Source: Solibacillus ferritrahens (lineage in GTDB: Bacteria; Bacillota; Bacilli; Bacillales_A; Planococcaceae). Taken from it: a stretch of 64,000 nt of DNA. Positions 17,909 through 25,287 of this stretch are shown here, one piece after another. How positions within the stretch are numbered: position 1 is the first letter of the stretch; each line of letters opens with the position of its first letter. The stretch is taken from positions 62,001-126,000 of the forward strand of contig NZ_JAXCLE010000001.1 of assembly GCF_037027585.1 (NCBI RefSeq), in the 5' to 3' direction. Made by a program: the position numbers and the translations under genes. The notes beneath the pieces are model-generated. The model had not been told where the DNA came from. It saw only the letters and a list, made by a program, of their open reading frames with translations, and did no database searches.

Positions 17909-18382
17909 TTATTCTACATCTACTGAAGATTTGATTATTTCACCATTAAACAACTGTACTTTTTTATATTGATTTTTTTCCACTTGTAAAACGAAAGTGT
18001 GAGGGACACCTTCTACATCGCATGACTTACCATTAGAGTCGATTAGTTGAACAGCTAGATATCCATCATGATCGTATACTCCATCAACAAATACCCCACA
18101 GCCATTTGAATAAGTAACGATAAATACAGCCATATAGTTGTCTAGATCAATTGAAAAGTCAGCTACTTTAAAACGTCCTTGAAGTGATTCAAATTGTGAC
18201 GGCGTACTGGCATATGCAATATGTGGAACGAGTGATTCATAAATTGGGGCAATCTTTTCTTCGTAATGAACTAATTCGAATGGTACCGCCTGCTGTTCTG
18301 TAAATTTAGTATGTTGCTTCCCTTCTCCATCACTGCAGCCGGCTACCAATAATAAAAATATAGCGAGCATAAATTTTTTCAT
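17909..18382 (-). CDS. Putative lipoprotein, unknown family
   Basis: 157 residues with a lipoprotein signal peptide (hydrophobic 5-14, lipobox V-A-G-C, Cys16) and a mature part of about 140 residues. There is a pair of cysteines (in N-G-C-G-V and K-S-C-D-V) that could form a disulphide in the exported form. AAGGGAAT precedes the ATG. It is followed on the same strand by the dispersed repeat, not by another gene. Function not recognised. Confidence 0.75.
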   Translation of the reverse strand: MKKFMLAIFLLLVAGCSDGEGKQHTKFTEQQAVPFELVHYEEKIAPIYESLVPHIAYASTPSQFESLQGRFKVADFSIDLDNYMAVFIVTYSNGCGVFVDGVYDHDGYLAVQLIDSNGKSCDVEGVPHTFVLQVEKNQYKKVQLFNGEIIKSSVDVE

Positions 18383-18558
18383 TTTCTAATTCCCTTCTTT
18401 GAAACCTATTCTTCGTGATTTTATTAAAATTCCGCGAATTAATCAAATTTTCTACGCGCAAATGTAAGAAAGTGACAATTAATTAGGCTAAATCCTAGGA
18501 TTCGATGCTTTCTTTCACATAGATTAGCAATGAATACTTTATGAAGGAAGGTAAATTT

Positions 18559-19026
18559 TTGAGTCAAAATCCATTTAACCCATTTGATGATAGCCCCAAT
18601 CAACAACCATTCAGCCCATTTTTCCCACCACCGTTCAATCAGCCAAGTCCATTCCCGATGAATCCGCCTCGCCCTGGGGGTCCACCTCCACCACCAGGAG
18701 GAGGTAATAATCCGTTTCCGGGAGGTCCACCACAGACGTTCCCAGGTGGTCCACAACCAGGAGGAAACACACCTATGCCAATGGGTCCGCCTCCTGCATT
18801 TACACCACAAATGCAATTATCGTCATCCCAATCACAGCAAGGTTCAAGCGGAATAAGACGATGTATTTATCGAAACACATTTATTTGGCAAAGAAATGGT
18901 AATACATTCTGGTTTTTCCCAACGTTCGTCACTAGCAATATCATTTTAGGCTTCCGTTGGGGACGTTTCGGTTGGGTATATAGCACAGTAAATCGTGGCT
19001 CCATCCTTACATTCCAGTGTTTTTAA
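18559..19026 (+). CDS. Proline/glycine-rich protein with a conserved aromatic C-terminal module
   Basis: 155 residues in two parts. The first 100 residues are almost all Pro, Gly, Phe, Asn and Gln (runs such as G-G-P-P-P-P-P-G-G-G), disordered and sticky. The last 55 form a Trp/Phe/Arg-rich module with R-R-C-I-Y-R-N-T-F-I-W, W-F-F-P-T-F-V and a final F-Q-C-F, probably a small beta-sheet closed by two Cys. No signal peptide. I chose TTG 18559 because AAGGAAGG stands 7 bases before it; ATG 18541 has no binding site. Such composition suggests a spore coat or surface-layer component, but this is a guess. Confidence 0.72.
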   Translation: MSQNPFNPFDDSPNQQPFSPFFPPPFNQPSPFPMNPPRPGGPPPPPGGGNNPFPGGPPQTFPGGPQPGGNTPMPMGPPPAFTPQMQLSSSQSQQGSSGIRRCIYRNTFIWQRNGNTFWFFPTFVTSNIILGFRWGRFGWVYSTVNRGSILTFQCF

Positions 19027-19033
19027 ATTAAAT

Positions 19034-19080
19034 AAAAGCTCTTATGATGCAGTGAGATTCCTGCTTCATAAGAGCTTTTT
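19034..19080 (+). terminator. Terminator of the proline-rich protein gene
   Basis: AAAGCTCTTATGA pairs with TCATAAGAGCTTT (with an inner GCAG/CTGC stem) and is followed by a T-run. It may also serve the convergent chemoreceptor gene. Confidence 0.85.
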
Positions 19081-19124
19081 GTTAGCTATTCTAATTTATA
19101 TTTTCAACTTAATGCAAGAATATT

Positions 19125-20810
19125 TTACACTTTAAATTTCCCGATTTCATGTTGTAATTCAGCTGCGCTATCCACTAAAGAAACAGCTATACCGCTTACT
19201 TCCTGCATTGTTGCAGATTGTTCTTCCATCGCAGCGGCAACGGAAATCATACTTTGTGAAGCACTATTTGCTCCTCCAGCAATTTCATTTACGGAAGCTG
19301 TTACTTCTTCTGAACTTGCTGAAAGTTGCTCTGCTGTTGCCGAGATTTCTTCGATTTGTGTTGTCATTAAATTTACTGCACCAACAATTTCATTGAATGA
19401 TTCTCCCGCATGGCCAATGATTTTTACGCCGTCATTTACTGAGTTAAGTGCACTTGAAACAGCTTGCTCTACATTGAAAGTATCGCGCTGAATTTCCATT
19501 GTCAATCCAACAATTGAATTCGCTGATTGCTTCGAGCTTTCCGCAAGTTTGCGAACCTCATCAGCAACCACCGCAAAGCCTTTCCCATGCTCTCCAGCGC
19601 GTGCTGCCTCAATCGCTGCATTCAAGGATAATAGATTTGTCTGATCTGTAATGTCCGTAATAACTTTTGTCATATTTTCAATTTCAACCGTTTGCGCCGC
19701 TAGCTTTTGTACAAGTTCGTTCACAGTAGAGGTAGAGTGATTGATTGTCGCCATCTGCTCTTGAGCACTTTCAATAGTTTGAGCACCTTTTGTAGCAGTC
19801 GAGCTTGCATCCAACGATGAATTGTGAAGTATTTGAGAAGCTTCCGCGATGCGCTGAACACCGTGGGCAGTTTCTTCCATTGCCCGTGCACTTTCATTTG
19901 AAGCAACTGCTGAATTTTGTGCTGCATCTGCAGTATGTTCAATTTGTTGTGTTACATCTTCTGTCGTTGCAGTAATTTCTTCCGCACTTGCTGAAAGCTC
20001 CTCAGCGGCGGCAGTTAATTGCTGTGAATTATTTTGAACGGACTGGATAAGGCTTTGAAGATTTAGCTTCATCTTATTAAAGATTGTTCCTAGCTGACCG
20101 ATTTCATCCTTCGATTGAATTTTTACTAGAGGATGTGTTAAATCCCCTTCTGAAATATGCTCTGCTGCGTTCATTAAAGTCGCCAAAGGTTTTACGATTG
20201 ATCTTTTTACAAATAAAATCATGATGAAACCGACAATAATACTAATCACAACAGATACCATCGATATTATTTTTGAAGTTGTCATTGCTTGTTCTGTTTC
20301 TATCTTAATTTCATCCAACTGAGATTTTTGGAATGCTACCATTTCATTCGCTACATTCAAAATTCCTACATTCGCATTTTGCATGTCATTATTTACGAGA
20401 TTTGTACTAGCTTGAACATTGCCGCTTTTAAGCGTAGCAAGTAATTTGTCGACACTTTCGTTAAATTGATTATTAAATATTTTAATTTCCGCTATATAAG
20501 ATTTCATAGTATCTGTTGTAGCTAAAAGTTCAATCTGTTTAATATTTTCATCTAAATTACCAGCGTATGTAAGCAAATTCTCTTGGTTTTTATCGGAATT
20601 TTCCAATATAAGTGCTCGTCCATATAATCCTTGAAAAGCAAGATTTGCCCGAATGTCATCAACTAATCGAATTTGCTCCACCCGATTATCTAATGCTTCT
20701 GTTTGTTTTTCATCAATCATGTTTAAGTTGATGAATACAATAACTGCGGTAATAAGCATTATTGCAATAATTGAGTAAAAGGCTAAATTTAATTTAGTAC
20801 CTAGTTTCAT
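19125..20810 (-). CDS. Methyl-accepting chemotaxis protein
   Basis: Transmembrane chemoreceptor of 561 residues. TM1 (about 9-30), an extracellular four-helix-bundle type sensor (30-180), TM2 (about 185-208), HAMP (about 208-262) and a cytoplasmic signalling domain whose tip reads D-Q-T-N-L-L-S-L-N-A-A-I-E-A-A-R-A-G-E-H, the CheA/CheW contact. It ends E-I-G-K-F-K-V. The start was moved to ATG 20810 because GGGGGA stands six bases upstream; the longer frame adds 12 residues without a binding site. Monocistronic. The ligand is unknown. A second receptor of exactly the same length lies at 59229-60914. Confidence 0.95.
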   Translation of the reverse strand: MKLGTKLNLAFYSIIAIMLITAVIVFINLNMIDEKQTEALDNRVEQIRLVDDIRANLAFQGLYGRALILENSDKNQENLLTYAGNLDENIKQIELLATTDTMKSYIAEIKIFNNQFNESVDKLLATLKSGNVQASTNLVNNDMQNANVGILNVANEMVAFQKSQLDEIKIETEQAMTTSKIISMVSVVISIIVGFIMILFVKRSIVKPLATLMNAAEHISEGDLTHPLVKIQSKDEIGQLGTIFNKMKLNLQSLIQSVQNNSQQLTAAAEELSASAEEITATTEDVTQQIEHTADAAQNSAVASNESARAMEETAHGVQRIAEASQILHNSSLDASSTATKGAQTIESAQEQMATINHSTSTVNELVQKLAAQTVEIENMTKVITDITDQTNLLSLNAAIEAARAGEHGKGFAVVADEVRKLAESSKQSANSIVGLTMEIQRDTFNVEQAVSSALNSVNDGVKIIGHAGESFNEIVGAVNLMTTQIEEISATAEQLSASSEEVTASVNEIAGGANSASQSMISVAAAMEEQSATMQEVSGIAVSLVDSAAELQHEIGKFKV

Positions 20811-20971
20811 AATAAATCCCCCATATAATATATTTAATTCAATCAAATCTTATCATACCTAATCCAAAATAATTCCCCGAAATATTTACAAATTTTCGTT
20901 GTTTTTCTCATTCTATACACTATGTATAAATTAGTAGCTTCTATTTGTTAAGCGAACTAATCGAAACATGC

Positions 20972-21003
20972 AAAAAAGCAATAACAAATTAATGTCATTG
21001 CTT
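20972..21003 (-). terminator. Terminator of the tandem flavin-fold genes
   Basis: On the minus strand AAGCAATGACA and TGTTATTGCTT form an imperfect 11-bp stem followed by TTTTT. Confidence 0.82.
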
Positions 21004-21039
21004 CTTCAATACATATTTAATTAGTGCAAGAAACTTTCA

Positions 21040-21444
21040 TTAAAAGTTCAGTTCCTGCGGCTCCCCGTCATTCATTAATTTGATTGAAATAGGATCCAAC
21101 TGAATCGTAACCATCTCGCCTTCATCTGATGTGAAGATATCTTTAAAAAAGTTTGTAATTTTCAGTTTGAGTGTATCATCTTTAATTTCACTCAGTTTAG
21201 CTATAATTTCTACATATGGCGCATTTATATCTTCTTTCGTATAGCCCAATAAAATATGCGTATATGGATTTTCATTTAAATCCATTACTTTTTGTGAATC
21301 CTCTGTTGTTGTTGCATATAGTACGAAGTCTTCATTCGTAAATGTCATATAACGAACATAAGGTTGACGTCCGTTTAATGTAGCCATTGTACCGATATTG
21401 TTGTCATTAATAATAGAAAGAATTTTTTCTTTTAATGTTTCCAT
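21040..21444 (-). CDS. Pyridoxamine 5'-phosphate oxidase-fold protein, second of tandem pair
   Basis: 134 residues of the split-barrel flavin-binding family that includes general stress protein 26. The pattern I-G-T-M-A-T-L-N-G-R-Q-P-Y-V-R-Y-M-T-F (in the first 40 residues) and H-I-L-L-G-Y (about 62-67) are typical. It probably binds FMN or F420-like cofactors, but substrate and activity are unknown. It lies 13 bases downstream of a paralogue of the same length with AAGGGGG before its ATG, so the two form an operon. Confidence 0.82.
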   Translation of the reverse strand: METLKEKILSIINDNNIGTMATLNGRQPYVRYMTFTNEDFVLYATTTEDSQKVMDLNENPYTHILLGYTKEDINAPYVEIIAKLSEIKDDTLKLKITNFFKDIFTSDEGEMVTIQLDPISIKLMNDGEPQELNF

Positions 21445-21457
21445 TACTTGGCCCCCC

Positions 21458-21862
21458 TTAAATTAAATGAACTTCTTCTTGATTTTTACCATTTTTATTC
21501 ATAATTCTCATTCGTGTAGGTGTAATTTGAATTAGCACATAGTCTCCTTCTGCATGTGAAGGGTATTTTTCAAGCAATTGCTGCTTTACAATATCATTCA
21601 ATGTTGTAACAGCACTCCCTTCTATTTCTAAAAAGGTTTCGAGAATACCTTCACTTTCATACCCCAATAAAATATGTGTGCCTCCGTATTCTGTAATTTC
21701 ACGCGCTACTGTGGAATCTTTTTCAGCAACCGTATATAGTTTTGATTCAACATAGTGAAATGTCATGTAGCGTGAATTTGGAACACCGTTATTATTCGTT
21801 GCCATGACGCCGATACTATTCTCATTTAAAATCTGTAATGCGATGTCTTTGTTGCTTTTCAT
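21458..21862 (-). CDS. Pyridoxamine 5'-phosphate oxidase-fold protein, first of tandem pair
   Basis: 134 residues; same split-barrel family and same length as its neighbour. Shared blocks are I-G-V-M-A-T-N-N-N-G-V-P-N-S-R-Y-M-T-F and T-H-I-L-L-G-Y-E. GAAGGAGTG precedes the ATG. The pair arose by tandem duplication but is clearly diverged, which suggests each keeps its own role, perhaps as a heterodimer. No promoter could be fixed with confidence in the 180 bases upstream. Confidence 0.83.
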   Translation of the reverse strand: MKSNKDIALQILNENSIGVMATNNNGVPNSRYMTFHYVESKLYTVAEKDSTVAREITEYGGTHILLGYESEGILETFLEIEGSAVTTLNDIVKQQLLEKYPSHAEGDYVLIQITPTRMRIMNKNGKNQEEVHLI

Positions 21863-22040
21863 AGTTTCACTCCTTCAGTAATATAATTCCATCATTTGTG
21901 GGATAAGTTGCACATACTAACGCACTTAAGCTTTTGCTGATTTTTAAACGCTGTCGTGCTAATACTTTTATAATTCCCTTAATACATGCAAATAAAACAA
22001 AATTGTAACTTTATACGCTCCCCAAAGTTTTCTTTCCACA

Positions 22041-22070
22041 AAAAAATGGTATGCGAAGCGCACACCATTT
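22041..22070 (-). terminator. Terminator of the PepSY protein gene
   Basis: On the minus strand AAATGGTGTGCG pairs with CGCATACCATTT (one G-T) around a very short loop and is followed by TTT. Confidence 0.88.
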
Positions 22071-22117
22071 CAATTATTATTTACACCTGATAAGCTTATT
22101 ATTTATCTCATCTTATA

Positions 22118-22540
22118 TTAACGCTTTTTGTGATCACGATTTAAACCTTTATATTTCATATCGCCTTTATGATTATGTTTTGCCTTTGCAAATTCCATTG
22201 AACGATCTTTTTTATTTAATTTATGCTTTTTACCTTTATTCAAATTTTTCTTAAGGGGATCTCGATCAGTAATTGTTACATCTCCAGAAATCGCGTCGAC
22301 TTTTAACTCTACTTCTTCTTTTGCTGTTCGGATTTCTATTTCATAATGCGGATTTAGCTTGTGGCGCTCGAAATCCAGATCGACAATCTTACCATATACC
22401 TCTTTTAATGCTAATTGTTTCGCCTTTGTTGTGGAAATATAATTTGGCTTCGATGCTGCTTCTGCTTCTACCCCTGGAGCAAATAATGAACTTACTGATA
22501 ATGAAAGAACGGCTGCTGCTGTCATGAAAGTTTTCTTCAT
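22118..22540 (-). CDS. Exported PepSY-domain protein with basic tail
   Basis: 140 residues. A Sec signal peptide ends near A-E-A-A-S (about 29). A single PepSY domain follows (about 38-93: T-T-K-A-K-Q-L-A-L-K-E-V ... V-D-A-I-S-G-D-V). The last 45 residues are unusually rich in Lys, His and Asn (K-K-H-K-L-N-K-K-D) and could bind the anionic cell wall or metal. PepSY domains often inhibit peptidases or sit next to cation systems. AAGGGAGAAT is a good binding site before the ATG. Confidence 0.82.
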   Translation of the reverse strand: MKKTFMTAAAVLSLSVSSLFAPGVEAEAASKPNYISTTKAKQLALKEVYGKIVDLDFERHKLNPHYEIEIRTAKEEVELKVDAISGDVTITDRDPLKKNLNKGKKHKLNKKDRSMEFAKAKHNHKGDMKYKGLNRDHKKR

Positions 22541-22943
22541 AAAATGATTCTCCCTTCTAATGTTGATACATTAATCATTAAACCCAATCATTAAAACATG
22601 GCTAGCCGATGATGAGAAAATGTTGTGAAAGGTATTAAAAACCTGCCGTTCAAGCATCAGCTAATTAAACAACACATATATTAAAAGAATTGTTTTAATA
22701 TACGACACGAAATATTAAGTTTTGCATCTTTCGCATACCAAAACAGTTCCTAAGTTGAATTGATTTTGCCTGTATTATTATGAAAAATACTCCCCCTCTT
22801 CACCTCCTAAATATAAAATTGACTCTACAAACTTCCTAATTACACTTCCATTTTCTTCTGTTAGAACGACAAGTTATGTCTTTCTTATTCACTTTTTTTC
22901 TAATAGTAAACTGTAAATATTTAATATATATGGATATATTTAA
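22541..22943. other. Intergenic stretch without recognised gene
   Basis: About 400 AT-rich bases. Only very short open frames without convincing ribosome binding sites are present on either strand. It should contain the promoter of the PepSY gene (minus); I could not fix it. Confidence 0.6.
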
Positions 22944-22972
22944 TTGAATGTTAAAAATATAGAAGTTAGAAT
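22944..22972 (+). promoter_or_regulatory. Sigma-A promoter of the fused-permease ABC operon
   Basis: TTGAAT (22944-22949), a spacer of exactly 17 bases, and TAGAAT (22967-22972). It lies about 65 bases before the GTG start of the binding-protein gene. Confidence 0.7.
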
Positions 22973-22977
22973 AAAGA

Positions 22978-22998
22978 CAGAATAGTTATTTTATTCTG
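22978..22998 (+). promoter_or_regulatory. Palindromic operator-like site at the transcription start
   Basis: Perfect inverted repeat CAGAATA-N7-TATTCTG, 21 bp, beginning 6 bases after the -10 box. The position at the expected transcription start is right for a repressor site. It does not resemble a Fur box. Confidence 0.6.
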
Positions 22999-23036
22999 AT
23001 TTAAAGAAATAAAACTATTTTTAAGGAGGAATATAA

Positions 23037-24128
23037 GTGAAAAGATTTACTTGGCTAACTCTTATTCTCGCAACTCTTTTATTAGTTTTAACTGCGTGCA
23101 ATGATGCTGATGAGTCGACAAATGGCTCAACAGAAAGCGACAGTGGCACGACAGATGGTACAGCAGAAGAAAATGCTTCAGGGAAGCTCGTTATTTATAC
23201 CGGGCGTGATGAAAACATGGTACAAGGTATTATTGAAAAATTCAATGAGCGATACCCGAACATTGACGTGGAATACATGACAATGGGTGCACAGCAAATT
23301 TTGGAGCGTGTTCGAGGTGAAAAAGCAAACCCACAAGGTGACTTCTGGTGGGGCGGAACACAAGCAGCTATGATGGTTGCCGCAGGTGAGGATTTACTTT
23401 TAGAGTGGGACCCTTCATTTATCGATAATATCGATCCACTTCATAAAGATGAACAAAACCGGTGGGTAGGTGAAATGCTGTTACCTGAAGTTATTATGAT
23501 TAATAGTGATGTCATATCACCTGAGGAAGGTCCACAGGATTGGGATGAATTACTTGATCCGAAATGGAAAGACGAAATTTTAATTCGAGGCGTCCTTGCA
23601 TCTGGTACAATGCGTACAATTTATTCATCTATGATTTATCGACAAGGTGCAGATGATCCTTCAAAAGGCTATGACTGGTTGAAAAAATTAGATGCCAACA
23701 CGAAGGAATATACACAGGATCCAAACGCATTATATTTAAAGTTAGCTCGTCAGGAAGGTTCCATCTCTTTGTGGAACTTACAGGATATTTTACTTAAGAA
23801 ACATACGACTGATTACACATTTGACTTTATTTATCCTAAGAGCGGTGCACCAATTTTAGTCGATGCGGTTGGTATTGTGAACAATGCAAAGAATGAAGAA
23901 AATGCAAAACTATTTATGGAATTCCTATTTGACCAAAATACAATGATTGAGCTTTCTGAAGAATATTATCAAATTCCGACTCGTACGGATATCGATCCTG
24001 ATGCAATGCCGGACTGGTACAAAGATTTAGATTTAAAATCAATGGATATCGACTGGCAAGTGATGGCAGATAAAGAAGCGGAATGGATGGAACATTGGGA
24101 TTCAAATATTAAAGGCAAAGGCGAATAA
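23037..24128 (+). CDS. ABC transporter substrate-binding lipoprotein (family 1; iron(III) or organophosphonate type)
   Basis: Exported lipoprotein of 363 residues; lipobox L-T-A-C with Cys21, then a Ser/Thr/Asp/Glu-rich linker to about 48 and a periplasmic-binding-protein fold. The stretch K-L-V-I-Y-T-G-R-D-E and D-F-W-W-G-G-T-Q-A is typical of AfuA/FbpA-like and PhnS2-like proteins, which bind ferric iron or 2-aminoethylphosphonate. A Ser-Gly-Thr-Met loop near 190 could bind a phosphonate or a synergistic anion. Start is GTG 23037 with AAGGAGGA seven bases upstream. First gene of an operon with its ATPase and a fused permease. Confidence 0.85.
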   Translation: MKRFTWLTLILATLLLVLTACNDADESTNGSTESDSGTTDGTAEENASGKLVIYTGRDENMVQGIIEKFNERYPNIDVEYMTMGAQQILERVRGEKANPQGDFWWGGTQAAMMVAAGEDLLLEWDPSFIDNIDPLHKDEQNRWVGEMLLPEVIMINSDVISPEEGPQDWDELLDPKWKDEILIRGVLASGTMRTIYSSMIYRQGADDPSKGYDWLKKLDANTKEYTQDPNALYLKLARQEGSISLWNLQDILLKKHTTDYTFDFIYPKSGAPILVDAVGIVNNAKNEENAKLFMEFLFDQNTMIELSEEYYQIPTRTDIDPDAMPDWYKDLDLKSMDIDWQVMADKEAEWMEHWDSNIKGKGE

Positions 24129-24137
24129 TTTTTACTT

Positions 24138-24170
24138 GAAAGACCTCTGCACAAGAGGTCTTTCTTTTCT
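24138..24170 (+). terminator. Intra-operon hairpin after the binding-protein gene
   Basis: A perfect 10-bp stem (GAAAGACCTC / GAGGTCTTTC, 24138-24147 and 24155-24164) with a 7-base loop is followed by TTTTCT. It probably lets only part of transcription reach the ATPase and permease genes, or protects the upstream message. Confidence 0.8.
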
Positions 24171-24201
24171 AGCCACTACTGTGTGAAGGGAGTTCGATGT
24201 G

Positions 24202-25272
24202 ATGAAAGCTGTTCGTATTAATGATGTATCAAAAAAATTCGGTGATGTATTAAGTGTCCATGATTTAGAGTTGGATATAAAGTCAGGTGAGTTTTTTACT
24301 TTTTTAGGTCCGAGTGGTTGTGGTAAGACGACTACATTGAGGATGATTGCCGGATTCTATTATCCATCCAAAGGAAAAATCTACTTTGACAATCAAGACG
24401 TCACAACTTTGCAACCAAATAAGCGCAATATCGGTATGGTATTTCAAAACTATGCACTCTTCCCACATATGACGGTCGATGAAAATATCGCATTTGGTCT
24501 GGAAATTCGAAAATATGATAAAAAGACAATCAAGGAAAAGGTGGACCGTATTCGAGGGCTTGTACATTTAGGTCCATTAGGTTCCCGCAAAATTAACGAA
24601 CTTTCCGGTGGACAGCAGCAACGTGTTGCACTGGCCAGAGCTCTTGTCATTGAACCGGATATACTTTTACTCGATGAGCCGTTATCTAACTTGGATGCAA
24701 AGTTACGAGAAGAAACACGCATCGAAATTAAACGGATCCAATCAGAGCTTGGCGTGACGACAATTTATGTAACCCATGATCAAACTGAAGCAATGGCGAT
24801 GTCGGATCGAATTATGGTAATGGAAAATGGCATCGTCAAGCAAATCGGTACCCCACAGGAAATTTACCATCGACCAAACAATCGCTTTGTTGCTACTTTT
24901 ATCGGGGAAACAAATTTACTTACAATGAAAGTCAAATCAATCGAAGGAGATACTATTACTGTTGAAAATGATGCTGGACTAACTTTACAAGGCTTGACTG
25001 AAAACTTGGCAGCAGGTTTACAAATAAACACTGGTGATGAAATTTATGTGTCTATTCGTCCTGAAGCTTTTGAGAGTGGACCTGGTGATAATACGATTAC
25101 AAGTATAATTGAACTTATTGAATTTACCGGTGTTAGTGTTAACTACTTTTTAAGATGGAATGACACGACTTTAAAAGCAATGATTATTAGTAGAGAGAGA
25201 GCCATTATGCAAGCTGGTGATACGATTGAGCTGCATATTCCAAAACAGAATATTTATTTTCTTGGAGAATAG
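24202..25272 (+). CDS. ABC transporter ATP-binding protein (FbpC/PhnT-like)
   Basis: Cytosolic ATPase of about 356 residues. Walker A G-P-S-G-C-G-K-T-T (about 37-45), Q-loop V-F-Q-N-Y-A-L-F-P, signature L-S-G-G-Q-Q-Q-R, Walker B L-L-L-D-E-P-L-S-N-L-D and switch His in Y-V-T-H-D-Q-T-E-A are all intact. The last 110 residues form a TOBE-type regulatory domain. Start is ATG 24202; GTG 24199, one codon upstream, is also possible, since AGGGAG at 24187-24192 serves either. The order binding protein, ATPase, permease differs from fbpABC. Confidence 0.9.
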   Translation: MKAVRINDVSKKFGDVLSVHDLELDIKSGEFFTFLGPSGCGKTTTLRMIAGFYYPSKGKIYFDNQDVTTLQPNKRNIGMVFQNYALFPHMTVDENIAFGLEIRKYDKKTIKEKVDRIRGLVHLGPLGSRKINELSGGQQQRVALARALVIEPDILLLDEPLSNLDAKLREETRIEIKRIQSELGVTTIYVTHDQTEAMAMSDRIMVMENGIVKQIGTPQEIYHRPNNRFVATFIGETNLLTMKVKSIEGDTITVENDAGLTLQGLTENLAAGLQINTGDEIYVSIRPEAFESGPGDNTITSIIELIEFTGVSVNYFLRWNDTTLKAMIISRERAIMQAGDTIELHIPKQNIYFLGE

Positions 25273-25287
25273 GGGAGGAGGCACACT

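Noticed and set aside
19208..19396. Open frame opposite the chemoreceptor gene
   Set aside because: Antisense shadow of a conserved coding region; Leu-rich by codon complement.
22541..23036. Fur box in front of the fused-permease ABC operon
   Set aside because: No match near TGATAATNATTATCA; the only symmetric site is CAGAATA-N7-TATTCTG.
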